Both the position numbers and the translations under genes were made by a program. DNA of 64,000 bases from Leidyana gryllorum EB-2025a (lineage: Eukaryota > Apicomplexa), in contig JBLWGC010000002.1 in the NCBI GenBank assembly GCA_048772705.1, forward strand, positions 124,001-188,000, written 5' to 3'. Below the pieces are notes generated by a model. The model was not told where the DNA came from. It made no database searches and saw only the letters and a list, made by a program, of their open reading frames with translations. Of the stretch, positions 11,456 through 22,571 are shown piece after piece (positions within the stretch are counted from its first letter, which is position 1; the number at the start of each line of letters is the position of its first letter).

Positions 11456-13525
11456 TCACAATCTTCTGAGCCAACCACCTCTTCGCTTCTTGATCGGTTG
11501 TTCGGGTGAGGACGGCGGCTGGGGGCGGACGACTGTCCGCTGGCGGCCACCCCGTGACGGTCGGACTCCGGCCAATTGTTTGCTTACAGCTTTATGGCAA
11601 ACGAAACACAGTGTGCGAAAGGATAGTGGTGTGGTCGCTTCCCCACCCCCCAAGGCTACAGGTACTATGTGGTCTGCCTGCCACACGTCTCCGTCGCGGA
11701 GTCCCATCTTGGGATTGACGGGGGCTCGATACAACTCTTTATAGGGGGAAGCCGTTATCCGTTTGGCCACTTTCTCGGCCAACACGGCCACAGGACTCGG
11801 ATTCCCATCTCGCGCGATGGTCCAAGCGGCCGGTGCTACGCTCATCAGACACAGACTCAGTTCAGTAACATCAAACGGTACAGATTTGTACGCTCGCTCA
11901 CCAATGGCAGCCCGCCGGGCTTCAAAGGTGTGTTCGGCCATCGCCTTCCGAGCGCTCTTTACAATCTCGGTGGTGCTAAGCCCACACTCAGCACAGATTC
12001 CATTGTCTCGGAAACCAACACACTCGCGAGCAAACGGCTCCTGACTACGAAATCGATATAAGTAGACACAGCCGACATCACACATTGTTCGCCTCCGGTA
12101 GAACAAACTATCATCATCGGCCTTCCTCAATACATTCACCGAACGCGAACAGCTCTCAGCCAAAGACTTTTCAGCCTCAGCCAAAGAGCGCTTCACCTCA
12201 TTCTCTGGACATTCATTCTGATCCGCTGCCGCGGCACCAACAGACTCATCACTCTCATCCGATATCGCTAACACGTCGTTGTCGTCCTCTCGAGAAGAGG
12301 AAGAAGACGCCTCCTCCACCTCCACTTTGCCTTTGACTTTGCCACGCCCGCCTCGCCCTCTTCCCGCTTTGGCCTTCACTTTCGCTTTCGCCCTCACTTT
12401 GGGTTTCGCTTTTGCCTTTGCCTTTCGTTTGTGGAACTGAGAGATCTCCCGGCTGCACTGTCGACAGGGACGGGTCTCCGGGCGATTGTCCACACTGAGA
12501 CGGTACCCTCGGGTGGGGTTCACGCGGTTCCTCGTCCCCTCCAGGATCGCTTCGAGCACCGCTGCGCTGTCGTACCGCTCTGAAACATCGGCCTCCAATC
12601 CTTTGAGCGCCTGAGCAAAGGCTTTCACGAGACCCAAAGAGATCAGTTCGATCAGTTCGGCAGCGGGTTTGTCCGAGACGGGTCTTTTGCCCTTCGTATT
12701 GACACCGAGAAAAAGGAGCCCCGCGTCCACAAAGGTCGGGGCCGATGAACGACAAAAGTGCTGAATCGCCTCCCGACTGCTGCCCAGCGTCTCCTCGTCC
12801 TCCAACTCGGCGGCCATAACTGAGGGCAGGTTAACCAGCAGTGTCATCCACTCGTGTAGTCGTGTGTGTTCTTTGATCTTCTTCTTCAGTACACTCTGTC
12901 GTATCGTCTCGTCAACTAATTGTCTCATTGTCAACGTTAAGGGCACCTCGAGCCCCCGCGCGCGTGCCAACGCGTGTTCAAACAGATACTGTCGACACGA
13001 CATGAACGACGTACGCTTCTGCCATTCCTCCACACTCTCCTCCTGTTGAACGGCTGACCCCGCTGGCGGCGCCTCCTCTCGCTTCCGTCTCCGTCTCCTT
13101 GTCGGCGGGACCACCTCGGCACTCAGCTCCACCATAGGCGACTCTGACAGTGGGACAATCTTTTGACCATTGGGCGGGCGCGGGGGCGCCGGTGGTATGT
13201 CATCGTCGTCACCGGGGCGGCAGACGTCTCCCTCACAGATCGCCGACCCGTCTTCCAGATCGACGACCTCAATAACGTCCACAGCTCCGGTCACTTCGGT
13301 CTCTGGGAGCCATCTTTCCTCTGCTCCCGCCTCGTCGTCGTCAGGGGAGAAGGGGAGGGAGGTGATGGAGATGGCGGGGCTCGGGCATTGACGGAGGGGC
13401 GAAGGGATGGGACTGTGACCCAAAACACCGACGGCGTCGTCTATCTGTCCGGATTCAAAAGGATCCTGAAAAAGGATATCGTCCACGACGTCGCAGTCGC
13501 TTTGCTTTTCTTCACTGAGTTCCAT
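11456..13525 (-). CDS. ZRANB3-type HNH nuclease domain protein lacking a helicase
   Basis: Single exon, 689 residues, ATG at 13525 (MELSEEKQSD). The N-terminal half is acidic and disordered, with proline-rich stretches and a basic cluster after PPTRRRRRKREE. The middle has a conserved-looking helical region, then a Lys-Ala/Gly-Arg low-complexity tract (about residues 370-400). The C-terminus matches the ZRANB3 HNH module in order: GICAECGLSTTEI (first CxxC), VWQADHIVPVALGGG (catalytic His region) and TLCFVCHK (second CxxC and final His). In vertebrate ZRANB3 this module is fused to a SNF2 annealing helicase that acts at stalled forks. No helicase motif is present here. The middle residue that is Asn in ZRANB3 (DNLQTLC) reads as Ser (LSFRTLC). 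A DNA-repair or structure-specific nuclease role is inferred. The gene lies 39 bp upstream of the C2/TBC gene on the same strand. Confidence 0.8.
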   Translation of the reverse strand: MELSEEKQSDCDVVDDILFQDPFESGQIDDAVGVLGHSPIPSPLRQCPSPAISITSLPFSPDDDEAGAEERWLPETEVTGAVDVIEVVDLEDGSAICEGDVCRPGDDDDIPPAPPRPPNGQKIVPLSESPMVELSAEVVPPTRRRRRKREEAPPAGSAVQQEESVEEWQKRTSFMSCRQYLFEHALARARGLEVPLTLTMRQLVDETIRQSVLKKKIKEHTRLHEWMTLLVNLPSVMAAELEDEETLGSSREAIQHFCRSSAPTFVDAGLLFLGVNTKGKRPVSDKPAAELIELISLGLVKAFAQALKGLEADVSERYDSAAVLEAILEGTRNRVNPTRGYRLSVDNRPETRPCRQCSREISQFHKRKAKAKAKPKVRAKAKVKAKAGRGRGGRGKVKGKVEVEEASSSSSREDDNDVLAISDESDESVGAAAADQNECPENEVKRSLAEAEKSLAESCSRSVNVLRKADDDSLFYRRRTMCDVGCVYLYRFRSQEPFARECVGFRDNGICAECGLSTTEIVKSARKAMAEHTFEARRAAIGERAYKSVPFDVTELSLCLMSVAPAAWTIARDGNPSPVAVLAEKVAKRITASPYKELYRAPVNPKMGLRDGDVWQADHIVPVALGGGEATTPLSFRTLCFVCHKAVSKQLAGVRPSRGGRQRTVVRPQPPSSPEQPIKKRRGGWLRRL

Positions 13526-13551
13526 AAGTTTTCAAGTGTGAGTTTTAAATT
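13526..13551. promoter_or_regulatory. 26-bp gap between divergent start codons (HNH gene and first ABC gene)
   Basis: Only 26 bp separate the minus-strand ATG of the HNH gene and the plus-strand ATG of the first transporter. Any promoter must be shared or lie inside one of the coding regions. The gap holds an AG after a short pyrimidine run (TTTTCAAG), which could serve as a spliced-leader acceptor if this organism trans-splices. No TATA-like motif is evident. Confidence 0.4.
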
Positions 13552-16500
13552 ATGTCTGGCACCTCGTCGGATGAGTCGGGGACCGTCATTGAAGCTTCGA
13601 AAGGAGGCGTGGGGTCCAAATTTGCTGCCTTTTCATATGCTTCAAAGAGTGATGTCATACTTATTATCATTGCAACCATATGTGCCATTGGACAAGGATG
13701 TACTCAGCCTTTAGCTATGCTTTTCCTCGGCGACTCGGTGAATTCCATGGGCGGAGGCGACATGGGTTCCGCCTTTGACACCGTCATCCGCAACTTTGGG
13801 ATATTAGCAGTAAGATACGGAGGACACACACACACACTGCGATCCCGATCGTCAGGCTGTCGGATTTGTCCTGGGAACTATCGCTGCCACTCTCTACGAG
13901 TTCTGCGCTGAACGCCAGATACGCTTAATCAAACGTCACTATGTCCACGGAGTATTGCGCCAGGAAATAGCCTTCTTTGACACCAAAGATCCCGGAAGCT
14001 TGGCCACTGAGATCGAACAATCGTGTGTGACAGTATGTGCAAACTCTAAATCAGAACTCTATGTGTTCGTTCGTTCGTCCGTTTAGATCCGAGATGGAAT
14101 AGGAATGAAGTTTGGCCACATTTGGCAATTCTTCGCACAGTTTGTCGCGGGATATGTCGTTGCCCTCTGCAAAGGCTGGGAGTTAGCGCTCGTCATGTCA
14201 GCTATCATCCCCGCCATAGCCATCGCCCTCGGCGTAGCCATGTCGGCCATGCGACGCGCCACCAAAGTATCTGAAGAGGCATACAGTGGCGCTGGATCTC
14301 TCGTCGAAGAAGTGAGTCCTGCCCTGCAAAGGTTCCACCCGCCAACACACACACGTGCGAACACACTCCCGCAAACACACTCACTCCACCCGGCACCCGG
14401 CAACGCGCTCATTCCTCCCACCTCCACCTCCCCCAACCCCCACCCATTTCGCCCGTCAACAGATAATTCCGGCGATGCGGACAGTGGCGGCGTTTGCTCT
14501 CGAGGGGCATTTCATAAACCGGTTCAATGAGCGGATAGCCCACTCGGAGAAGGCTGACAAGCGGGCCAATACGTATCGCGGGATTGCATTTGGTTCCATC
14601 TTCCTGATTCTGGTGCTCTCGTACGCCCTCGGCTGGTGGTATGGGACAAAGATGGTCACTGATACGTTGGTGAAATCTAACGGTACCGATATGACAACGG
14701 GAGGCGCTGTGATTACTGTCTTCTCGGCTATAATGATAGCAAGTTTCTCTCTGGGACAGGTTGGCCCCAACGTGAGTTCTCTGGTCCAGGCATCAGGTGC
14801 TGCCATTACGGTGTTGGAGCTGTGCGAACGTAACAGTCCCATTGACCCGTTCAGTTCGTATGGTAGCCGGCCGACGCGTTTGGAGGGAGACATAGAATTC
14901 AAGAATGTTCGTTTTGCCTATCCGTCCAGAATGGAGCGCCAGATTTACAGTGATGTATCCTTTAAGATCAAATCAGGCGAGACTGTGGCACTCGTAGGTG
15001 CTTCCGGCTGTGGAAAATCTACAGTTATCCAACTGGTTGAGCGTTTCTATGACCCCACTGGTGGCAGTATTCTGGTTGACGGCCAAGACATCCAGAACTT
15101 CAACCTCAAATGGTTCCGTGACCAATGTGCTTTGGTGTCGCAGGAACCAAAGCTCTTCTGTACTACCATTCGCGACAATATCCGATGCGGTGCCAAAGAT
15201 CCCGAGAAGGTGACTGACGAACAGATTGTCGCCGCTGCCCGAGCCGCTAATGCTCATGGATTTATAAGTTTCTTTGTCAATGGATATGACACTGATGTCG
15301 GTCAAGGGGGAAGTTTGTTGAGTGGCGGACAGAAACAACGGATTGCCATCGCCAGAGCTGTCCTTCGAGACCCATCGATCCTCATCTTGGACGAAGCTAC
15401 TAGTGCTTTGGATAACGAATCCGAAAAGGTGGTTCAGAAAGCGCTCGATGAATTGGTAAAAGCCAAGAAGCGCACCACCATTATTATCGCCCATCGACTG
15501 ACCACAATACGCACCGCCGATAAGATTATCGTCTTTGACAATCCCGATGGCAGCGGTTCGCGCGTTGTCGAAGCGGGCACACACGACGAACTCATGAACA
15601 TCAATGACGGTATCTATAGAAATCTTGTTGATGCTCAGCGGGTGGTCGCCTCTGACGACGAAGAGGCCAAAGAAAAGCTAAACGAGCGTCTTGAACGCGC
15701 TGCTGTGATCCAAAATGCACTCAGCAACCACCTCAGTGGTCAGCTCGGGGGCGCTGATGACGCAGTCCTCAAAGCGCTGCGTTCGCACACGTCCTTTGCT
15801 GACGCTGCGGTCGCTCGTATCCTCTCCAAGCGTCCGAGTAACGTCGCAGACTTCCACGCGTTGCATTCGGGGGCCATTCTGTCGCCGACCAATAAGGATC
15901 AGTTGCAGAAAGAGGTCATCAAAGGTCCGCGTAGAGAGGTCTCAAAGTACATCGAGGACACTCTGGCGGAGCCGTTGGCCCATCCCAGAACCCGCCGTCT
16001 CTGGAAGTACACTGTGAAAGATTGGCCATATATGCTCGTTGGTGCCATAGCATCGATAGCCGCCGGGGCCGTCTTTCCCCTCGTTAGTTTGCTTATGGCG
16101 GAGTTTCTGGGCCTCTTTTTCTCGGTGGACCCCTCCAAGACGCCTCAGGAGAACGCAGATGAGATGATGTCGGCTGGAAATTCCAAAGCACTTTTGTACG
16201 TGTATCTGGCGATCGCTGCGTGCGCGGCGCTTTACGGCCAACAGGAGTGTTGGGGTCGCATGGGCGAAGGATTGGTGGCCACAATGCGTCGCAAAGTGTT
16301 CGCCAATATGATACATCAGGATATGGAATTCTTTGACAATGCGGACAATAACGCCGGACACCTCTCAGCCGTCCTCTCTGCAGACTGTGCATTGACTCGC
16401 GGTATCACGGGAGAGAATCTCAGTATCATTCTCCAGAACACCTTCACATTGGTCATCTGTAAGTTCCGGGGGCGCACCGTACGTAAAGTAGACCGATGCC

Positions 16501-17984
16501 TCAGCCATTGTGATAGCGTTCTGTGGAGAGCCGAGACTCGCGGCTGTGGCTCTGGCCGCCTTTGCTCTGATGGTTCCAGCAGTATACTTCCAGGCGAAAT
16601 TAAGCAAACCTAAGAGTGCTGAGAAGAAGACCAATGACTCCAATAAAGTCAACGACTCCCGCAGCACTCAGTTCGTGGTGAACGAAGTCGTCTGCAACCT
16701 GAGGACCATCGCCGCCTATAATCTGCAGCCCTGGATGGAGGACCTCTACGATGCAGCGCTCTCGCGTGAGTTCGGGAGCAACGCTCGTATGTCCATTGTC
16801 TCGGGTGTGGCTTCCGGACTGGCCACCGGCCTCCAGGGAGCCGCCAACGCCATCACCTTTTGGTACGCGGGACACTTAATGTCGAGTGAGCCCGATCTCG
16901 ACGTTGAAACGGCTATGAGGACCATTATGGTGATGATGAACGCCGGAGGCGGACTCGGCCGAGCATCAGCTTTCGCCACAGACTCGCGCAAAGCAAAGAC
17001 GGCCTGCAAAAACATCTTCTCCATTCTCGACAGATCCTCGCCAGTCGACAGCCGAAGCACCGAAGGCGATACTTACACAAACATTAGCGGCCGGATCGCT
17101 CTCGAAGATGTCACCTTCCGCTACCCCGGACGACCAAAGGTCCCCGTAAGTGGCAATCGTGTGTGTGTGTGTGTGTGTGATTGCGAGCGTGGTGTCCGCA
17201 GATCCTGAAGGGAGTCGACTTTGAGGTCAAAGCGGGACAATCAGTGGCTTTGGTGGGAGCCTCTGGGAGTGGAAAGTCGACGGTGATCCAATTTTTGGAA
17301 CGATTCTATGATGTGCGACCTTCAATGGACCTGCGGATAGCAATGAATAATGCCGAAGACATTGATAAGATTGACCCCAGCGAAATGTATGGGGGAAGTG
17401 TGAGATTGGACAATCAGAACATCCTGCGTTACAACGTGGCGTATCTGAGGTCCAAAATGGGACTCGTTGGGCAAGAACCCGTGTTATTCACTGGAACCAT
17501 CCGGGAGAACATTGCTCATGGCAAAGAGGGAGCTACCGAAGAAGACATCAGGCGAGCCGCACAGATGGCCAACGCGGCCGACTTTATTGAGAAACTCCCA
17601 GAACAGTACGACACGCAAGTCGGAAGAGGAGGAGGACAAATGTCGGGAGGTCAAAAACAGAGAATTGCCATAGCGCGCGCTCTGATTCGTGACCCCGCAA
17701 TCTTATTATTCGATGAAGCGACTTCAGCTTTGGACCCAGAATCTGAGGCGATCGTTCAAAAGACACTGGACAAATTGTTGGCCGGCGATAATGGAGATGG
17801 TCCCAAAAAGACATCAATCACTATCGCCCATCGACTGTCCACTGTCCGCAACTCAGATCTCATTGTGGTATTCGCTCCACGCCCCGGAGTGGGCTCTCAC
17901 ATCATTGAACGTGGTACTCACGATGAGCTCATGAGAATATCCAATGGAGTTTACCGGAACCTAGTGGAGATTAGTTCTCGATAG
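13552..17984 (+). CDS. ABCB-type full transporter 1 (P-glycoprotein-like)
   Basis: Six exons: 13552-13809, 13856-14032, 14087-14311, 14463-16458, 16505-17145 and 17202-17984. They sum to 1,360 codons (1,359 residues plus stop). The layout is TMD1-NBD1-linker-TMD2-NBD2, as in ABCB exporters of lipids, drugs or peptides; the substrate cannot be told. NBD1 has Walker [10 protein letters not shown], signature LSGGQ and Walker [15 protein letters not shown]2 has [14 protein letters not shown] (Leu replaced by Met) and [11 protein letters not shown]. The catalytic Glu is present in both, so both sites look ATPase-competent. NBD2 carries an extra acidic insertion of about 30 residues between RFYDV and the next strand. 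The transmembrane part includes [15 protein letters not shown]. Intron 17146-17201 has a short GT run. It is the first of four tandem paralogues; the next ATG is 22 bp beyond its stop. Confidence 0.93.
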
Positions 17985-18006
17985 TTAGATGTGAAATTTT
18001 GCGGTG

Positions 18007-21000
18007 ATGGTGGGGGGACCCTTGACTGCGTTCACCTATGCCTCCAAGGCTGATAGAGTTCTGTTAGGTATTGCCGTAACAGCAGCGATTGTTCAAGGGA
18101 GCGGCCCGGTTAGTCTCTATCTCAGATAAAAGCTCAATGGGGAGGAACCACTATGACGAATTCAGGCTGTCTCAATGTACCTGGTTGGAACCACAATTGA
18201 CGCACTAGGACAAGGTGACCTTGGGGAGAACTTCTCACGCAGCATATGGTTCTTCTTCTTATTGGGTGCCATATGCTTTGTCTTCGGAACTATATCACAC
18301 ACACTCTTTGAGATATGCGCTGAGAGGCAGATATGCAGAATCAGAAGTGCCTATGTTCGCGCTATCCTCAGACAAGACATCGCCTACTATGATGTGAAGG
18401 ACCCTGGAAGTATCTCATCGGACATTGAACAATCATGTATAAAGGTGGGAACCACTCAAGATACCACTCATAATACCGCATAACCAGATACGCGACGCCA
18501 TCGGTCTGAAATTAGCCATGGCGGTGCAATTTACCATCCAGGTGCTCGCTGGCTACGCAGTGGGTCTGGCCACCCATTGGCTATTGGCGGTGATCATGTT
18601 GGCCGGAATTCCGCTCTTGGCCTCCAACACATATCTGCTCACTTTGGCGATTTCACGAGCGATTAGGACGTCCATAGAAGCGTACAACCGAGCAGGATCT
18701 CTTGTCGAAGAGGTACAGTCCTTACGCCCCGCGTGTCTCCTCCCGTTCCGTATTTACCACACACCACACACAACACATAATGGTTTAACAGGTCGTGACA
18801 AACATGAGAACCGTTGCCGCCTTTGGGTTGGAAGACTACTTTTCGCAACGTTACAGCGAGAAAGTGGAGGCAGCGGCAGCGGCTGACCGACGAGCGAACA
18901 CTTCAAAGGCGATCTGCATGGGAGTCATATTTCTGATTTTGGTGGGGTTCTATGCTCTCGGTTGGTATTGTGGGTCCAAAATGGTAATTGGTACCCTACG
19001 AGAGTCAGATGGCGAAGACCTATCTATGGGCGGAAGAGTATTGGTCGTCTTTTTCTGTTGTACTGGTTCAGCCTTTGCGTTGGGTCAGATTGGTCCAAAT
19101 ATCACCGCCTTGTCGCAAGCAGGGGCATCCATCGCCTCGATCGTGGATTTGAGTAATAAGGCGTCAGAAGCTGACCCCTTTTCTGACGAAGGACTGGTGA
19201 GTATTGTCTGTCTGTCGGAATTGTGATTGGCTATTGTGCCGTTCCCTTGTCAGCAACCAGAAGAGTTTCAGGGCAAAATTGAATTTCGCAAGGTCGCCTT
19301 TGCCTATCCGACTCGGCGCGAGCGGCCTGTGTACACCGATCTCTCGTTCGTCATTGAGGCGGGCGAGCGTGTTGCGATTGTTGGGTCGTCAGGCTGTGGG
19401 AAGTCGACAATTATCCAGCTGCTGCAGAGATTTTACGAGGTTGATGAGGGAACCATTCTCCTCGACGATCGAGACATCCGCGACTACAACATTCGGTGGC
19501 TCCGGTCGAGAATGGCTTTGGTTTCCCAGGAACCTCGACTGTTCAGTCTGACCATCAGGGACAATATCGGAATGGGGCAAGCTTCTTCGGGCTTTGGTGG
19601 TGGCGGTTCTGACGAGCGTATGCGTGAGGCAGCCCGTACCGCCAATGCCTGCACTTTTATTGATAACTTGCCACAACAATACGACACGCACGTCGGGGAG
19701 GGGGGACGTCTGCTTTCGGGTGGTCAAAAGCAACGAATTGCGATTGCCCGAGCTGTGTACAGAAATCCCGATGTTCTTCTCCTCGATGAGGCCACCAGTG
19801 CTCTGGACACGGAGTCTGAACGAGTGGTCCAACGAGCTTTGGATGCCATTGTGCAGTCCAAACAGCGCACGACGATCATAATAGCACACCGACTATCAAC
19901 TATACGTAACGCTGACCGTATCTTGGTGCTGCATCGTTCGGCCAAAGATGACAGCGGGGCGAATGTCGTTGAGTCTGGCAAACATGACGACCTCATGGAA
20001 CTGGATCAGGGACGGTATCGTTCCCTCGTGGAGTCTCACCAGTGCCAACTGCAGGCGGAAGTTGAGTCCTCCTCCACTCTGACAAGTGATTATATACCTC
20101 CTCCGTCGTTCAACAATAAAACGAGTCAAATTGTCGGCACCCCTTTGACCTCGGCAGCCACTGATACTCCCCTCGACCGTCAGCCTGAAGAAGAAGTTTA
20201 TCTTCCTCTGAAAAGCGCTTCCACCACTGGGCCCGCTTCCAAGGGAACGCATCGACAGGCGACACTCAAGAAGGACTCTATTCGTCGACTGTGGAAAATG
20301 GCCTATGCTGATTGGCCATTGGCAATACTCGGCATCATCGCTTCTGGGGGAGCTGGATTTTGCATACCCGCTCTCACCATCATTACCAGTTCGTTCCTGA
20401 GCATTTTCTATCACAGTGCCACAGTCCAAGACACACTCGATGCATCACTCGAATACATCACCTCCCACTCGCGAAAGATGATCTTTCTGTTATTAGGGTT
20501 GGCTGCCCTCTCGGCAGCGGTCAACTTCCTGCAACACTACGCCTGGGGGACCCTTGGAGAACGACTGGTCTGCAGACTGCGACAAGCAGTCTTCGGACAA
20601 CTGATCTTTCAGGACGTTCCGTTTTTTGACCAGCCAGACACTGACACTGGCAACCTCTCGTCTGTCCTCGCCACCGACTGCGCACTCAGCCGCGGAATAA
20701 CTGGCGAAAATCTCTCTCTCATTGTACAAAATGGCTTTCAATTAATGACAGGTAACATTCATATTCTGTAATCGACGGCTGTCAAGACACAACTCGATAT
20801 CATCACTCTTGCATCTCGGCCCGCTCGCATCTGATGGCTAATTTCTTCGCCTTCTCAGCACTGATTGTGGCATTTATGGGCCATGCCCGACTAGCAGGGG
20901 TCTCAATGTGTATATACGCCCTGATCATCCCCGCAGTATTCATCCAAGTCAGGATGACTCAGCCGGAAACCCCCAAGGGTTTCACTGTCGGAGATGACAC

Positions 21001-22513
21001 ACCTATTGACAACCTTCATGTAAGCCTTCGCTTCCGCTCCATGTCTCCCTTGTACACACACGCGCGCGCACAGGATACCAAATTCTTGATGAATGAGATA
21101 GTTACCAATCTGCGAACAATCGCGGCTTACAATCTGCAAGACCCAATCGAAGCGATGTTCAAAGAAGCCATTGATCACGAATACATCCGAAAGCGTCGCA
21201 ATGCTATTGTAACGGGATTGGCATCGGGGTTATCGAATGGCCTGCAGCCACTGGCGCACGCCTGCGCTTTCCTTTACACACGACACATCGTCGCTAGAGC
21301 CGACGAATCCTTAGATGTGGGGGTCATAGTGCGGGTAAGCCACAGAACTAGGACTCCATTGGCGATATGCCCCCATACGGCGGTCCTCCGACCATCAATT
21401 CATCTTCCCCTCCTCCGCAGACACAAGAAGTTTTAATGGGCGCCGCTATGGGAATTGGTCGCGCTTCTGCCTTCGTGACAGACACCCGAAAAGCCAAGAT
21501 GGCGTGTACGAACATCTTCACCCTGATTGATAGAGTCCCTCGAGTTGACGTCCGAGACGAACACGGAGACCGAACCACTCCCATTCGTGGAAACGTTACC
21601 TTCGATAAAGTCAACTTCACATATCCTTCGCGTCCCGAGAATAAGGTGGGAGCGGAGGTCTAATTTCGATCAATACCCTTCTTGTTGTCCCCCAGATTCT
21701 GGCAAGAGTATCTTTCAATATACAATCGGGGGAAGCTGCCGCGTTGGTGGGATCCTCCGGATGTGGGAAATCGACAATAGTGCAATTAATGGTGGGCGGC
21801 TCATCGGGGCAGCATCGCTTTATATGGACTCCACTCAGGAACGTTTCTATGATGTAGTGGGCTTGAAAGACGACTGTGTAGTTGCCACAGGCGAGCCTGC
21901 GGAACTCACTGAAGTACAAGAGCCCAATAGTGGGGAGGTCTACCTCGAAGGACGACCGATACAGTGTTATCATCTGCCATATCTGCGTAGTCGGCTCGGA
22001 TTGGTCGCTCAGGAGCCGATTCTGTTCACCGGGAGTATTAGACAGAATATAGAAATGGGCAAGCTCGATTGTACAGAAGAGGAAGTCGTCGAAGCTGCCA
22101 AACGCGCAAATGCTTACGACTTCATAATGGAACAACCTGAAGGATTCGACACGGATGTTGGTCGAGGTGGATCCCGTTTGTCGGGTGGTCAGAAGCAGAG
22201 GATCGCCATCGCAAGAGCACTTATTCGCAAACCAGCTATTTTGCTATTCGACGAAGCTACCAGTGCCCTCGATAGCGAGAGTGAAGCAGTCGTACAAGCA
22301 ACTCTTACGGCGCTCACCGCAGAGCGAAACACCACTACCATCACCATTGCCCATAGACTTTCCACCATACGCACAGCTGATCGCATAATCGTATTCAGCA
22401 GACAGGAAGATGGTGGATCCGTCGTTGCCGAAATGGGACAACATTCTCAGCTTATGGAACTCGACAACGGAGTATATCGTACTTTGGTCCAATCGTCCTT
22501 GGCCGCTGAGTGA
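18007..22513 (+). CDS. ABCB-type full transporter 2 (most divergent paralogue)
   Basis: Ten exons: 18007-18108, 18166-18444, 18488-18712, 18792-19196, 19254-20751, 20859-21019, 21074-21334, 21421-21645, 21696-21791 and 21839-22513. They sum to 1,309 codons. ATG at 18007 (MVGGPLTAFTYASK) aligns with KFAAFSYASK of copy 1; the N-terminus is shorter because the acidic leader is missing. NBD1: [28 protein letters not shown]2: [25 protein letters not shown]. Unlike the other three copies, NBD2 keeps the canonical Leu of the signature. NBD2 has its own insertion after RFYDVV. An intron (21792-21838) sits just after the Walker A helix, as in copy 3. The membrane helices and linker differ most from the other copies, suggesting an older duplicate with another substrate. 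Only 22 bp separate it from the upstream stop. Confidence 0.9.
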
Positions 22514-22571
22514 CTTTGGGACACCGTTTCGGCTGGCCGTCAGCGGCATTTTTTTGAAACAAAATTCGAAC

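Noticed and set aside
11456-13525. HNH gene as a homing endonuclease or mobile-intron gene
   Set aside because: The motif order matches ZRANB3 and the gene is not inside an intron or intein.
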